Positions 8,965 to 18,376 are shown, counted from the first letter of the stretch. The stretch is DNA of 64,000 nucleotides from Bacillota bacterium (GCA_021850485.1 JAJZLY010000002.1:30303-94302), one strand, 5' to 3'. Made by a program: numbers and translations. Notes: a model not told the origin generated them from the sequence alone.

Positions 8965-9975
8965 CTAAAACTGGCTGAGAAAGCGCAGATCGCCTTCCAG
9001 TAACAACCGGACATCTGGGATCTGGTAGTAGAGCATGGCCAGGCGCTCGATCCCCACGCCGAAGGCGAACCCGCTCACCTGCTCCGGGTCATAGCCGCCC
9101 GCCGTCAACACCTTGGGGTGCACCATGCCGGAACCCAATACTTCCAGCCAGCCGCTCATCTTGCACAGTGCGCAACCGGCCTGCTGGCAGAACAAACAGC
9201 CGACATCGAGTTCGGCCGATGGCTCGGTGAATGGGAAGTAGCTGGGCCGAAAACGCAGCGGCACATCTTGGCCAAATAGGGTGCGGGCAAAGGTGGCAAC
9301 CGTCGCTTTGAGATGAGCCATGGAGACTGCCTGGTCGATCACCAAGGCCTCGATCTGGTGGAAGCTGGTGGCGTGGGTGGCGTCGTCATCGCGCCGGTAG
9401 ACACGGCCCGGTGCGATGATGCGCAGCGGGCGCGGGGCTGAGAGCTGCATGGCGCGGATCTGCACGGGCGAGGTGTGGGTGCGCAGCAGCCACCCTCCGG
9501 CGGCCAGGCTGAAGGAGTCCTGCATGTCGCGCGCCGGGTGGTCGTGCGGGAAGTTCAACGCCTCAAAGTTGTGCCAGTCGTCCTCGACCTCTGGCCCAAC
9601 GGCCACCGCAAAGCCCATGGCCACAAAGATGGAGACCAAGCGGTCTTGGATCAGGGCCAAGGGATGCGGGTGGCCCACCGCTACCGGCTCTCCTGGCAGA
9701 CTCAGGTCCACCGCCTCGCTCGCCAAGCGCAGGCGCAGGGCATCCGCCGCCAACTGCTGCTGGCGCTGTGCCAGGTGCTGCTCGACGGCCTGTTTCAGCC
9801 GGTTCAGTTCCTGCCCCACCTGTCGCCTGTGCTCGGGCTCTAAGCTGGCCAGTTGCCTCAGCGCATCGGTCAGGGTGCCGTTTCGGCCTAGCCACGCAAC
9901 GCGCAGCGCCTCAACACCGGGCAGGTCAGCTTGTTCGATCGCGTCCAGATAGAACTGAAGCGGCTTGGCTGGCAC
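8965..9975 (-). CDS. pheS: Phenylalanyl-tRNA synthetase alpha subunit
   Basis: The catalytic alpha chain of phenylalanyl-tRNA synthetase, a class II synthetase. Visible are motif 2 (FHQIEALVID), the CLFC...CALCKMSGW segment common in bacterial PheS, and motif 3 (GVGIERLAMLYY). An ATG exists at 9999, but the ribosome-binding site GGGAGGAGG lies downstream of it, so translation most likely begins at the GTG at 9975, 9 nt after that site, giving 336 residues. It is the first gene after the Phe T-box. Confidence 0.95.
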   Translation of the reverse strand: MPAKPLQFYLDAIEQADLPGVEALRVAWLGRNGTLTDALRQLASLEPEHRRQVGQELNRLKQAVEQHLAQRQQQLAADALRLRLASEAVDLSLPGEPVAVGHPHPLALIQDRLVSIFVAMGFAVAVGPEVEDDWHNFEALNFPHDHPARDMQDSFSLAAGGWLLRTHTSPVQIRAMQLSAPRPLRIIAPGRVYRRDDDATHATSFHQIEALVIDQAVSMAHLKATVATFARTLFGQDVPLRFRPSYFPFTEPSAELDVGCLFCQQAGCALCKMSGWLEVLGSGMVHPKVLTAGGYDPEQVSGFAFGVGIERLAMLYYQIPDVRLLLEGDLRFLSQF

Positions 9976-10009
9976 CTGGATCAGCCTCCTCCCCAACATG
10001 TTTCAGCAA

Positions 10010-10245
10010 CAAAAAAACCGCCCCGCTTGGGGCGGAGCGATCCGCGGTACCACCCAAGTTGCCACCGAGGCGGCCACTTCATCTCATAACGCTCTGGCGC
10101 GCCGCCCTACACAGAGATCCTTCAGGCGGCAACTCGGGAGGGAATGGCGGCGGCTTGCGGCCAGCGCTTGCAGTCTGTGGCGCCAGCTCCCTGGACGGTC
10201 GCTGATGCCGCCTTAATCTCCGTCATCGCTTCAAACTATGCGATT
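10010..10245 (-). promoter_or_regulatory. T-box riboswitch, phenylalanine (pheST leader)
   Basis: On the minus strand the leader contains the T-box core (GGTGGTACCGCGG, about 10042-10056) followed by a GC-rich hairpin (10018-10035) and a run of seven U. That is the classic antiterminator/terminator pair, in which uncharged tRNA allows read-through. A UUC triplet (complement of 10142-10144) follows a GGCGGC/GCCGCC stem where a Phe specifier would be expected. The T-box and terminator are clear; the specifier position is inference. Confidence 0.92.
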
Positions 10246-10251
10246 TCGCTG

Positions 10252-10280
10252 AGTCTACCACCGCCGCACTGGCCCGACAA
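10252..10280 (-). promoter_or_regulatory. Probable sigma-A promoter of pheST
   Basis: TTGTCG (-35, complement of 10275-10280), a 17-bp spacer, then TAGACT (-10, complement of 10252-10257), placed just upstream of the T-box leader. Confidence 0.6.
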
Positions 10281-10292
10281 GTCCGCACCAGG

Positions 10293-11030
10293 TCATCGGC
10301 GTTGGCCCGCCAAGATGGCCGACAACAACAATGCCGCCGCCACCGCCACGTTCAACGACTCCACGCCGGACCTCAGCGGCCAGGTGACGGCGCGACCGCT
10401 GAGCGCACTGCCATGACCCTCATTGCCCACGACCAGCACCCAGCGGCCAAGCCAGGGTTCAGCCGTCGGTGGCTTCCCATCGTGTGCAGAAGCCATCGCC
10501 ACCTGCAAGCCGTGGTCTTGGACCTCCGCCCAAGCCTCCAGCTCCAGCACCGGCACCAAGAAGGTGGCGGCGGCTGACGCTCTCAACGCTTTGACCGACC
10601 ACGGTCTGGCACACCCGGGACCGACCAAGACGCCGTCCGCGCCGAGCGCCGCCGCCACCCGAATCAGGGCGCCGAGATTGCCCGGATCTTGAACTGCATC
10701 GATGCCCAGTAGCAACTGGGCATCGTCCAGGTCTTGCCAGGTGGTCAAGGGCCGGCGAAAGACAGCGCTGACGCCAGGCAGCGTGCGACTTCCCACCAGC
10801 CGGCCATAGGTGGGCAAGGGTGCTTCAAGGGTCTCCCAGGCCGTGCTCCTGAGTGCCGGCGCAAGACCCTCGAGATGTCCTTGGGCCACGATCAATTGCT
10901 CCGGCACCAACCCGTGCTGGATCAGGTCCAGACAACGAGTCTGGCCTTCTACCAGCACCAGATCGGCATGACCGCTGGCCACGGCGAGCAGTTCAGCCGC
11001 CCTGGGGCCATGCGGACTGAGCCGACTCAC
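10293..11030 (-). CDS. SpoU/TrmH-family RNA 2'-O-methyltransferase
   Basis: A 245-residue SPOUT-class methyltransferase that methylates ribose 2'-OH of rRNA or tRNA using S-adenosylmethionine. The C-terminal knot domain is clear: [28 protein letters not shown] and [15 protein letters not shown] are the three SpoU motifs. The N-terminal 90 residues form an L30e-like substrate-binding domain. The frame is open upstream, but homology begins at the GTG at 11030, whose GTGA overlaps the rplT stop, so it is coupled to rplT. Such methyltransferases next to rplT are common in Bacillota. The modified nucleotide is unknown. Confidence 0.9.
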   Translation of the reverse strand: MSRLSPHGPRAAELLAVASGHADLVLVEGQTRCLDLIQHGLVPEQLIVAQGHLEGLAPALRSTAWETLEAPLPTYGRLVGSRTLPGVSAVFRRPLTTWQDLDDAQLLLGIDAVQDPGNLGALIRVAAALGADGVLVGPGCARPWSVKALRASAAATFLVPVLELEAWAEVQDHGLQVAMASAHDGKPPTAEPWLGRWVLVVGNEGHGSALSGRAVTWPLRSGVESLNVAVAAALLLSAILAGQRR

Positions 11031-11389
11031 TGCTCGGTCAGACCCCGTTTGGCCTGGGCGACCAGCTGAGAAAACGTGGTTGCATCCACCACCGCCAACT
11101 CGGCCAACACCTTGCGGTTCACTGTCACACCGGATCGCTTGAGACCCGCGATGAAGCGGCTGTAGGTCAGGCCCTCCTGGCGGGTGGCTGCGTTGATCCG
11201 GGCAATCCACAGCCGGCGGAACTCGCCCTTGCGCTGGCGGCGATGGCGGTAGGCGTGCCACAGGGCGTGCAGCATGGCCTCATTGGCCGGACGGTAGAGC
11301 TTAGAGCGCGAACCCCACATACCGCGGGCCAGGCGCAAGATCTTCTTGTGGCGACGGCGTCTGGTGACCCCGCGTTTAACTCGAGCCAT
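11027..11389 (-). CDS. rplT: 50S ribosomal protein L20
   Basis: L20, 120 residues, a basic early-assembly protein of the large subunit. The N-terminus [16 protein letters not shown] and the segment [10 protein letters not shown] are diagnostic. In Bacillota, L20 also represses its own infC-rpmI-rplT operon by binding the leader. It follows rpmI by 21 nt and overlaps the SpoU gene at its stop. Confidence 0.98.
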   Translation of the reverse strand: MARVKRGVTRRRRHKKILRLARGMWGSRSKLYRPANEAMLHALWHAYRHRRQRKGEFRRLWIARINAATRQEGLTYSRFIAGLKRSGVTVNRKVLAELAVVDATTFSQLVAQAKRGLTEQ

Positions 11390-11410
11390 TTCAATCCCCT
11401 CCTCCGGGTA

Positions 11411-11608
11411 TCAGGCGCCGGGCAAGAGCCTCTTCAGTCGCTTCGTATCCGACGCACTCAGTACCGCGCTCTGGCGCAGATCCTGGCGCTTGGCAGCACC
11501 CTTGCGGGTCAGCTTGTGACTGCGGCTGGAATGTGCCGCCACGCCCTTGCCGTTGCGGGTCAGGCGAAAGCGCTTGGCAGCACCTCGGTGGGTCTTTACC
11601 TTGGGCAT
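11411..11608 (-). CDS. rpmI: 50S ribosomal protein L35
   Basis: L35, 65 residues, with the typical start MPKVKTHRGAAKRF and basic C-terminus. An in-frame ATG upstream at 11641 exists, but the ATG at 11608 has AGGAGTGGG just before it and gives the family length. It is the middle gene of the infC operon, 10 nt after infC. Confidence 0.97.
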   Translation of the reverse strand: MPKVKTHRGAAKRFRLTRNGKGVAAHSSRSHKLTRKGAAKRQDLRQSAVLSASDTKRLKRLLPGA

Positions 11609-11618
11609 GTTCCCACTC

Positions 11619-12137
11619 CTAGGTAGCGTTCTTGGGGGCAAAAAACATGATCATGTTGCGACCTTCGAGCCGAGGCGGGCGTTCGACCACGGCCACCTCG
11701 TCAAGTTGCTCAGCCAGGCGGCGCAAAATCTCTTGCCCGATCTCCTGGTGGACGATCTCTCGCCCCCGGAACATGATGGTGGCCTTGACCTTGTCGCCCT
11801 CTTTGAGAAACTTCATGGCGTTTCTCATCTTGACGTCAAAGTCGTGCGCCTCGATGCGGGGCCGCAGTTTGACCTCTTTGACGTTGATTTGCTTTTGCTT
11901 CTTGCGGGTTTCTTTCTCCCGCTTTTGTTCCTCGTACCGGAAGCGGCCAAAATCCATGATCCGGCACACCGGCGGCTTGGCTCCAGCGGCCACCTCGACT
12001 AGGTCGAGGTTTCGTTCAGCGGCCAACTCCAGGGCCCGGGACAACGAGACGATCCCCATCTGCTCTCCGTCCGGTGAAACCAACCGGATCTCGCGGGCCC
12101 GGATTTCGTCATTGATCCGCCATTCTTTGGTGCTCAG
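11619..12137 (-). CDS. infC: Translation initiation factor IF-3 (likely CTG start)
   Basis: IF-3, about 172 residues, which keeps 30S subunits free and proofreads start-codon choice. The N-domain ([14 protein letters not shown]...) and C-domain ([24 protein letters not shown]) are complete. No ATG, GTG or TTG precedes the conserved [10 protein letters not shown] segment. The nearest TTG (12083) would remove it. A CTG at 12137 lies exactly 7 nt after GGAGG and gives normal length; an ATC at 12116 is the alternative. A rare start is a known property of infC, used in autoregulation because IF-3 rejects non-canonical starts. Confidence 0.94.
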   Translation of the reverse strand: MSTKEWRINDEIRAREIRLVSPDGEQMGIVSLSRALELAAERNLDLVEVAAGAKPPVCRIMDFGRFRYEEQKREKETRKKQKQINVKEVKLRPRIEAHDFDVKMRNAMKFLKEGDKVKATIMFRGREIVHQEIGQEILRRLAEQLDEVAVVERPPRLEGRNMIMFFAPKNAT

Positions 12138-12169
12138 GCTCTCCCCTCCGACGTTGGGCCATGGATCAC

Positions 12170-12192
12170 AAAAGGCAGGCCATGCCTGCCTC
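12170..12192 (-). terminator. Leader attenuator hairpin upstream of infC
   Basis: On the minus strand GGCAGGC-ATG-GCCTGCC followed by TTTT forms a compact intrinsic terminator between the infC promoter and gene. This is the layout of the L20-controlled transcription attenuator of Bacillota infC-rpmI-rplT operons. A second small hairpin (TTCGGT/ACCGAA) lies upstream in the leader. Confidence 0.7.
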
Positions 12193-12268
12193 TCCTTCGG
12201 TGTTTGGTGACCGAACCTACAGCGCTTTAGCGTGCAGGTGAGAAGTCAGGCTTCTGCTTGGCCTCTTT

Positions 12269-12297
12269 AGTATCGGGGCTCTCTCCACCGTCGTCAA
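12269..12297 (-). promoter_or_regulatory. Probable sigma-A promoter of infC operon
   Basis: TTGACG (complement of 12292-12297), a 17-bp spacer, then GATACT (complement of 12269-12274). It is placed about 130 nt upstream of infC, leaving room for the leader attenuator. Confidence 0.55.
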
Positions 12298-12372
12298 GGC
12301 TTGGCAGGAGGCCCGATCGACATTGTCTAATCAGCCGAGGCTCAGAGTTTTCCCCTTCGAAGGAGGATCCGA

Positions 12373-13164
12373 ATGGGACTTCTGGATGGCCGGCGCTGTC
12401 TGGTGGCAGGAGTGGCCAACAAGCGCTCTCTGGCGTGGGGTTGTACCAGCGCATTCTTGCGGGAAGGTGCGGAGGTGATCCTCACCTACCAGAACGACCA
12501 CTTCAAGAACACGATCGAGCGGTTGCTCGACGAAAACGGCTATCGGCAACAGGTGGCCCTGTACCACTTGGACGTCTCAGACGAACAGTCGCTGACCGAT
12601 CTGGGCCAGGCGATAGGCCGGCACGGCAAACTGGATGTGCTCGTCCACTCCATCGCCCATGCCCGGACCGAGGATCTGGAGGGAAGCTTCCTGCAGGTCT
12701 CGAGAGAGGGCTTTGGCTTCGCACTGGACATCAGCGCCTACTCCCTGGTCTCGCTCACGCGCGCTCTGCGGGACCATCTGTCCGCCGACGCCAGCGTGAT
12801 CACCATGACCTACCACGCCGGCGAGCGTGTGGTGCCCAACTACAACGTGATGGCTGTTGCCAAGCAGGCCCTGGAGACTATTGTCCGCTACCTGGCAGCC
12901 GAACTGGGACCGGCCGGCGTGCGGGTCAACGCCGTGTCTGCCGGAGCCGTGAAGACCCTGGCCGCTTCTGGCGTCAAGGGAATCTCGCACTCGATCAAGA
13001 CCTACGAGGCGATCGCCCCCTTGCGCCGGGCCGTGACCATCGAGGAGATCGGTGACGCCGCTGTGTTCTTGGCCTCGCCCCTGAGCCGGGCCGTAACCGG
13101 CACCATCATGTTCGTGGATGAGGGCTTCCACGTCCTCGGCTCGGTGCCAACCAACTTACCTTGA
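12373..13164 (+). CDS. fabI: Enoyl-[acyl-carrier-protein] reductase FabI
   Basis: A 263-residue short-chain dehydrogenase fold enzyme that reduces trans-2-enoyl-ACP with NAD(P)H in the last step of each fatty-acid elongation cycle. It starts MGLLDGRRCLVAGVANKRSLAWG, the FabI cofactor-loop signature. The catalytic Tyr and Lys are in YNVMAVAK, and SIAHA plus ITMTYHAGERVVPNY are family motifs. AAGGAGGATCCG precedes the ATG. It is divergent from infC and stands alone; the triclosan-binding pocket appears conserved. Confidence 0.95.
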   Translation: MGLLDGRRCLVAGVANKRSLAWGCTSAFLREGAEVILTYQNDHFKNTIERLLDENGYRQQVALYHLDVSDEQSLTDLGQAIGRHGKLDVLVHSIAHARTEDLEGSFLQVSREGFGFALDISAYSLVSLTRALRDHLSADASVITMTYHAGERVVPNYNVMAVAKQALETIVRYLAAELGPAGVRVNAVSAGAVKTLAASGVKGISHSIKTYEAIAPLRRAVTIEEIGDAAVFLASPLSRAVTGTIMFVDEGFHVLGSVPTNLP

Positions 13165-13188
13165 CCTGTTGACGACGAAAACGTCGCC

Positions 13189-13212
13189 AGCCGACCCACT
13201 TCCCGGTCGGCT
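13189..13212. terminator. Hairpin between convergent fabI and GNAT genes
   Basis: AGCCGACC and GGTCGGCT form an 8-bp stem with an 8-nt loop in the 103-nt gap between two convergent genes. There is no strong U tract, so termination activity is inferred from position only. Confidence 0.4.
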
Positions 13213-13267
13213 CGGGTCTGGAGGCATTCTGATCAGGCTCGACGCTGGGACCTGGGTGTGCCTGCTG

Positions 13268-13789
13268 TTAGGAATTTGCTCTCGCTAGTCTGATCAAGCC
13301 CGCTCTGGTCGGTTCAAACCCGCATGCGGCATAGAAATGCTCCAGCTCTGGTTCGTAGTCGACGTGGATCCATTGAATGCCGCGCTCGGCCGCCATTTGC
13401 ACCGCCCGGCGGACCAGCTCGCGGCCAATCCCTTGCCGCTGGAAGCGAGGATGCACGGTGGTGTCCAACAAAAAGGCGTGAATGCCACCATCCCAGGCCA
13501 AATTGACATAACCGATCAGTTCGGACTGCGAAAAGGCCGCCAGGTAGCCCAGACTGTACGCCCACTGGACCTGGAAATCAGTATGCCGGTGCGCTGGCCA
13601 GGCCGCCGCGAATAACTGATTGACCTGATTGCCGGAAAGTGGCGCCCGCACCCGGTAGCTGACCGGCTGCGGCGGAGTCCTGCCGGCTGCTGCAGGCAAC
13701 TGGTCCTGGGCACTAGGCGCCGCCCCCGGTCCCGGCTTGGCCTTCAGCGTTGTGTCCGCAGACAAAACCCCAGCGGACTTTCGCTTCAT
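13268..13789 (-). CDS. GNAT-family N-acetyltransferase
   Basis: A 173-residue protein. The C-terminal 120 residues are a GNAT acetyltransferase domain with the acetyl-CoA pyrophosphate loop in VHPRFQRQGIGREL, preceded by IHAFLLDTTV and followed by FYAACGFEPT. The first 45 residues are low-complexity, rich in Pro and Ala. Its ATG overlaps the thrS stop (ATGA), so it is translated with thrS. The substrate is unknown. Confidence 0.88.
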   Translation of the reverse strand: MKRKSAGVLSADTTLKAKPGPGAAPSAQDQLPAAAGRTPPQPVSYRVRAPLSGNQVNQLFAAAWPAHRHTDFQVQWAYSLGYLAAFSQSELIGYVNLAWDGGIHAFLLDTTVHPRFQRQGIGRELVRRAVQMAAERGIQWIHVDYEPELEHFYAACGFEPTRAGLIRLARANS

Positions 13790-15723
13790 CACGCCCGCCC
13801 GTGACCGTCTGTGTCGGCGAGCTGACTCGGCCCGGACCAGCGACTGGCGATACGCTCTTGGAGATCTCGGGTGAAGGTTCCCTGAGCGATCGTCCCCAGG
13901 TCCTTGCCGCCCCGCTCCCGGACGGCCACGGTGCCGGCCTCGACCTCCCGTTGACCGATCACGGCCACGTACGGAATTTTCTCCTTTTCGGCAGCTCGGA
14001 TCCGGTAGCCGATCTTCTCGTTGCGGTCGTCCACCTCGGCGCGCACGCCACCCTCGCGCAGGGCTTTGGCGACCGTCCCCGCAGCCTGCCGTTCCGCCTC
14101 CGAGATCGGCAGCAGGCGGACTTGGACGGGGGCGAGCCACAGCGGGAAGGCGCCGGCGAAGTGCTCGACCAAGACCCCGATGAAGCGCTCCAGCGAGCCC
14201 ATGATCGCCCGGTGCACCATCACCGGGGTTTTTTGCTTGCCATCGCGGTCGACGTAGTGGAGCTCGAAGCGGATGGGCAATTGAAAGTCGACTTGGATGG
14301 TCGCCACCTGCCAGCGGCGGCCCAGTGCATCGGTCGCAACGAAGTCCAGCTTTGGCCCGTAGAACGCCCCCTCGCCAGGATCGACCACATAGGCCCGGCG
14401 CTCTTCGCCCAAAGCCGCCTCCAGTGCAGCCTCGGCCTGATCCCACAGGGCGTCGTCGCCCATTCGGCTGGGCGGCCTGGTCGAGAGGTGGATCTCAATC
14501 GGCATCTGAAAGGTGGCATAGACCGTGTCGACCAAGCCCAACGTCTCCTCGATCACCGACCCGAGCTGCTCGGAAGCAAGGAAGATGTGGGCGTCATCCT
14601 GATGCATACCGCGCACCCGGAGCAGGCCGTGCAAGGTGCCAGATCGCTCGCGGCGGGTCAGCGGTCCATACTCCGCAATCTTCAGCGGCAGCTCGCGGTA
14701 GGATCGGGTCGCCTCTGCGAACAGCAGACAATGGCCGGGGCAGTTCATCGGTTTGACACCAAAGGCTTCTCCCTCTGACTCCATCAGGAACATGTTGTCC
14801 GTGAAGTGGGCGCTGTGGCCGGACGTCTCCCACAATTCGGTCTTGAAGATCCAAGGAGTGGACACCTCTTGGTAGCCGAGGGGCTGCTGCAGGCTGCGCG
14901 AGAATCCCACCAGCGCTTCGTAGAGGATCAGGCCCTTGGCGTGCCAGAAGGCGAAGCCTGGGGCCACGTCGTGGAAACTGAACAAGTCGAGTTCTGGGCC
15001 GAGCTTGCGATGATCACGCCGCTTGGCTTCCTCGATCAAGAAGAAGTGGCGCTCCATTTCAGCGGCAGATGGAAATGCTGTCCCATACACTCGCTGCAGC
15101 ATCGGCCCCTGATCGTCTCCCCGAAAGTAGGCACCGGCGACGTTGGTCAGGCGCAGGGCCTTGATCAGGCCGGTCCGAGGGAGGTGCGGCCCCCGGCACA
15201 GATCGGTGAACTCGCCCTGGTTGTAGGTGGTGATCAGGGCGTCTTCGGGCAGCGCCTCGATCAGATGCACCTTAAAGGGTTCCCCGGCGCGCTCAAAATC
15301 AGCTAGAGCTTGCGCCCGAGAGACCTCGTCACGCCTTAGGGGATGATCTTCAGCCACCACCTTGGCCATCTCGGCTTCAATCGCAGCCAGATCGCCTGGG
15401 CCGATTGGCTCCGGGAACAAGATGTCATAGAAGAAGCCCTCATCGGTGGCGGGCCCGATTGCCAACTGCGCCTTGGGATAAAGCCGCTTCACGGCCTGAG
15501 CTAAGACGTGGGATGCAGTATGCCTGAACACCTGGCGCCCCTGCGCATCGGCGAAGGTGAGCAGCCGCACCTGGCCCTCTTCAACCGGGCGAAACAACTC
15601 CAAGACCCGGTCGCCGACCGCAACTGCCAAGACGTCCGGGACCCCCAGTTGGGCCACCAGATCTCCATAGCGACTACCACCAGCCAGATCCACAGCACCC
15701 TTGCCCACAACCTCGACACGCAT
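13789..15723 (-). CDS. thrS: Threonyl-tRNA synthetase
   Basis: ThrRS, 644 residues, charging tRNA-Thr. Domain order is a TGS domain (1-60), the editing domain with HTASHVLAQA and GFFYD, the class II catalytic core (NCPGHCLLF, RERSGTLHGLLRVRGMHQDDAHIF) and a C-terminal anticodon-binding domain. The ATG at 15723 follows GAGGAGGT; the frame is open further upstream through the T-box but has no homology there. It is expressed from a Thr T-box leader. Confidence 0.97.
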   Translation of the reverse strand: MRVEVVGKGAVDLAGGSRYGDLVAQLGVPDVLAVAVGDRVLELFRPVEEGQVRLLTFADAQGRQVFRHTASHVLAQAVKRLYPKAQLAIGPATDEGFFYDILFPEPIGPGDLAAIEAEMAKVVAEDHPLRRDEVSRAQALADFERAGEPFKVHLIEALPEDALITTYNQGEFTDLCRGPHLPRTGLIKALRLTNVAGAYFRGDDQGPMLQRVYGTAFPSAAEMERHFFLIEEAKRRDHRKLGPELDLFSFHDVAPGFAFWHAKGLILYEALVGFSRSLQQPLGYQEVSTPWIFKTELWETSGHSAHFTDNMFLMESEGEAFGVKPMNCPGHCLLFAEATRSYRELPLKIAEYGPLTRRERSGTLHGLLRVRGMHQDDAHIFLASEQLGSVIEETLGLVDTVYATFQMPIEIHLSTRPPSRMGDDALWDQAEAALEAALGEERRAYVVDPGEGAFYGPKLDFVATDALGRRWQVATIQVDFQLPIRFELHYVDRDGKQKTPVMVHRAIMGSLERFIGVLVEHFAGAFPLWLAPVQVRLLPISEAERQAAGTVAKALREGGVRAEVDDRNEKIGYRIRAAEKEKIPYVAVIGQREVEAGTVAVRERGGKDLGTIAQGTFTRDLQERIASRWSGPSQLADTDGHGRA

Positions 15724-15737
15724 GGCACAACCTCCTC

Positions 15738-15962
15738 GTTCAGCAAAGCGACACTCGCCCCGGTCAGGGGCGAGTGTCGCTCGCGGTTCCACCCTAGTTT
15801 GGAAGTTGCCTTCCCTCATTAAGCACGCTATCGGGCGCTGGCCGCCGGTGTTGGCACCGGAGCTCGGAAGTGGTCTTCGCCGTCTGGCCTGCCAGGGGGC
15901 TCACACCCTCCCCCCCTCGCTAGAGCGCCCGAACGGGTACTCGCTTCGTCATCACTATTGAG
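15738..15962 (-). promoter_or_regulatory. T-box riboswitch, threonine (thrS leader)
   Basis: The minus strand has the T-box core (AGGGTGGAACCGCGAG, about 15780-15796) followed by a 14-bp stem terminator (15748-15780). Upstream, GAAG-ACC-A (ACC = complement of 15872-15874) has the specifier-loop form, with an AGUGA loop-E partner at the 5' side. ACC is a threonine codon and matches the downstream gene. Confidence 0.93.
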
Positions 15963-15966
15963 GCGT

Positions 15967-15995
15967 ATTCTCATCCATGCCGCAGGCGACGTCAA
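15967..15995 (-). promoter_or_regulatory. Probable promoter of thrS
   Basis: TTGACG (complement of 15990-15995), a 17-bp spacer, then GAGAAT (complement of 15967-15972), immediately before the T-box leader. Confidence 0.5.
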
Positions 15996-16089
15996 GTCAG
16001 TGGACGCACACACGAAGGCGCGTACCCGCCGCTGCCGAAATGGTGCGCAGTTAGGCTGAGCGACCCACTGCCAGGAAAGAGGTGGTCAC

Positions 16090-16503
16090 ATGTCCCGCCG
16101 TTTGAAGTCCCCCAAGAGCCCGGTCAACATCCAGCATCAAGAACAGTTGAAACCGTTGGATCGGGCGGCCCTGGTCATCACCACCCGGGTCGGCACGATG
16201 TCCTTTTTCCTGGTCATCTTCGGCTGGACTGTCGTGTGGCTGCTGTGGAATCTGCTGGCCCCAGTCGGACTCCGCTTCGACCCAGCTCCGGCGTTCGTGT
16301 TCTGGCTGTTCATCTCGAACATGATCCAGATCTTCCTGATGCCTCTGGTGATGGTCGGCCAGAACCTGCAAGGCGCACACAGCGAACTGCGGGCCGAATA
16401 CGACCACCAGACCGTGACCGACATGAAGGCGCAACTAGCCACCATCCTGGCCAAGCTGGAGGCGTTCCCCGAGGTGAGCGGCGACAAGGCCCCTAAGGCC
16501 TAG
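16090..16503 (+). CDS. DUF1003 membrane protein
   Basis: A 137-residue DUF1003-type protein of unknown function with two predicted transmembrane helices (around 32-58 and 67-90) separated by a short outer loop, and a C-terminal charged helix containing EYDHQTVTDMKAQL. The family often has two helices and a coiled tail, as here. Its last 11 nt overlap the end of the convergent ABC-F gene. Confidence 0.8.
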   Translation: MSRRLKSPKSPVNIQHQEQLKPLDRAALVITTRVGTMSFFLVIFGWTVVWLLWNLLAPVGLRFDPAPAFVFWLFISNMIQIFLMPLVMVGQNLQGAHSELRAEYDHQTVTDMKAQLATILAKLEAFPEVSGDKAPKA

Positions 16504-18283
16504 CCGGCCCCTCTCGGTCAGTGTCCTGGGCGAAGGCTGCCCAGGCTGAGTCCAAGTCGCGGGCCAAAGCTTCGGCCTCTAGCGCTAGGCGGCGGCGGGC
16601 GTCCACCTCCAGAGCGGGCCCAGCCATGTCCGTTGCGAGCTGGGCCAGCTTGGCTTCCAGCTTGGCGATCTCTTGACTCCAATCGGGTGCCACGGGGACC
16701 GGTGGCGTTTTCGCCGGCCTTGGCTTGTGGGGGTGCGGTGTGCCCGGCCGATCGGATCGGTAGGTTCCGATCTGCAGCACATCAGCCTTCAGGAGGTCGC
16801 TGAAGTGCTGGTCGTGAGTCGCCACCACCACCGCCCCGGGATAGTCGGCCAGAGCTTGCGCCAGCCCCTCCTGAGCGGTCTGATCGAGGTTGTTGGTGGG
16901 TTCGTCCAAGAGCAGCACCGACGCACCGCTGACCTCCAGACCGGCGATGGCCAGGCGGGTGCGCTCGCCGCCAGAGAGTTGGCCAACGGCCGTCTCGCGA
17001 TGGGCCGACAGGCCGTAGCGGGCGAGCAGGCTGATCGCCTGATGGATGGTGGCGACGCCGACCTCCCGGGTGAGGTGGGCAACCAAGTCTGCCGCGGGAT
17101 TGGGCCAGGTTGGCGACTGTGACACCCAGGCCCGGCGGACGCCGGTGCCCAGTCGGATGCGACCGGCCAGGGGGGCGAGCTCACCGGCAAGCGTGCGCAG
17201 CAATGTCGTCTTGCCGGCTCCGTTCGGGCCCGAGACGATCAATCGACTCCCCCGTTCCAGATTGATGGTCAGGTCTTCGACCAACACCTTGCCGCCGACG
17301 CCAGCGGACAGATGCTCGGCCAGGAGCAACACCCCGTCTTTGCCGTCGGTGCTAAAGCGGGGCCGGGCCACGGGCGGCCGCAGCGTTGGCGGCGGTTCCT
17401 TGAGCCGGGCGAGTTTCTTTTCCCGATCTTTGGCCTGGGTCGCCCGGGTGCCGCTGCCGAACTTGCGGATGAAGGCCTGGAGCTTCTGCCGCTCCTCGTC
17501 CAGGCGCTCTCGCTGGGCACTCAGCTGACTCTCGCCTGCCGTCCGGGCCGCCAGGTAGTCCGCGAATCCCAGGTGGTACACCGCAATGCCGTTTGCGTCC
17601 AGGTGCCAGACCTGATCCGTTAATCCTTCCAAAAAGTCCGGATCATGTGCCACCAGCAGGAAGCTGGGGGTTTGCTGGAGGCGCTTTCTTAGCCAACTCC
17701 GGCCATCTCGGTCCAGGTGATTGGTCGGCTCGTCCAAGATCCACAAAGAGGCATCTTGGGCTGCCAGCGCTGCGATCCGAATCCGCATCCGCTGTCCGCC
17801 GCTCAGCTCAGCCACCGGCCGCGACCAGTCGGTGCGCTCCAGTTGGAGCAGACTCAGTTGCTTGTCCAGTTCGGTGCGGACCGGCCACCCGCCGACAGCT
17901 GCGAAGCGGTCCTCCAGGCGACTGAGCTTGCGAAGCTCCGTCGCACTCGGATTCGGTCCCAGGCTCTGTTGGGCGGCCTCCAACTGTCGGTGCGCGATCG
18001 CCCACCCCCCCAGCAGCGACTGGGCGTACGGTGCCACCGCCATGTCGGTCGGCGGCGCGTCCTCTTGCCACATGGCAGCCAGGCGCACGCTTGCGGATTT
18101 GCGCACGCTTCCTTCGTCTGGCTCCTCTGCGCCAGCCAGCAGGCGCAACAGCGAAGTCTTGCCGGTGCCGTTGGGTGCGACCAGCGCAATGCGCTGGCCC
18201 GCTTCAATCACACCGTGCAGGTGGCGGAAAAGCCAACGGTCTTGGCGGATAAGTCCGAGATCATGAAATGAGAGTAATGGCAT
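16493..18283 (-). CDS. ABC-F family ATPase (ribosome-associated; resistance type possible)
   Basis: A 596-residue protein with two ABC ATPase domains and no membrane segments, as in ABC-F translation factors that bind the ribosomal E site. Walker A motifs are APNGTGKTS (36-44) and GPNGAGKTT (about 350); LSGGQRMR and LSGGERTR are the signatures; both have DEPTN Walker B and a His switch. The inter-domain linker is charged (QAKDREKKLARL) and a C-terminal coiled extension of about 90 residues follows the second ATPase. AGGAGGT precedes the ATG. The leader carries a small ORF plus terminator, a layout typical of antibiotic-resistance ABC-Fs such as VmlR; that role is inference. Confidence 0.92.
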   Translation of the reverse strand: MPLLSFHDLGLIRQDRWLFRHLHGVIEAGQRIALVAPNGTGKTSLLRLLAGAEEPDEGSVRKSASVRLAAMWQEDAPPTDMAVAPYAQSLLGGWAIAHRQLEAAQQSLGPNPSATELRKLSRLEDRFAAVGGWPVRTELDKQLSLLQLERTDWSRPVAELSGGQRMRIRIAALAAQDASLWILDEPTNHLDRDGRSWLRKRLQQTPSFLLVAHDPDFLEGLTDQVWHLDANGIAVYHLGFADYLAARTAGESQLSAQRERLDEERQKLQAFIRKFGSGTRATQAKDREKKLARLKEPPPTLRPPVARPRFSTDGKDGVLLLAEHLSAGVGGKVLVEDLTINLERGSRLIVSGPNGAGKTTLLRTLAGELAPLAGRIRLGTGVRRAWVSQSPTWPNPAADLVAHLTREVGVATIHQAISLLARYGLSAHRETAVGQLSGGERTRLAIAGLEVSGASVLLLDEPTNNLDQTAQEGLAQALADYPGAVVVATHDQHFSDLLKADVLQIGTYRSDRPGTPHPHKPRPAKTPPVPVAPDWSQEIAKLEAKLAQLATDMAGPALEVDARRRLALEAEALARDLDSAWAAFAQDTDREGPARP

Positions 18284-18376
18284 GGGTACCTCCTGGGCGG
18301 CTTCGGCCGCAACCTAGCAACCTGCATCCGTGTCGCCACCGATCAGGCTAGGGCAGCCCATCGCGGTGACAGCAGC

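Noticed and set aside
9997..9999. ATG start for pheS
   Set aside because: The ribosome-binding site is downstream of it; GTG at 9975 is correctly spaced.
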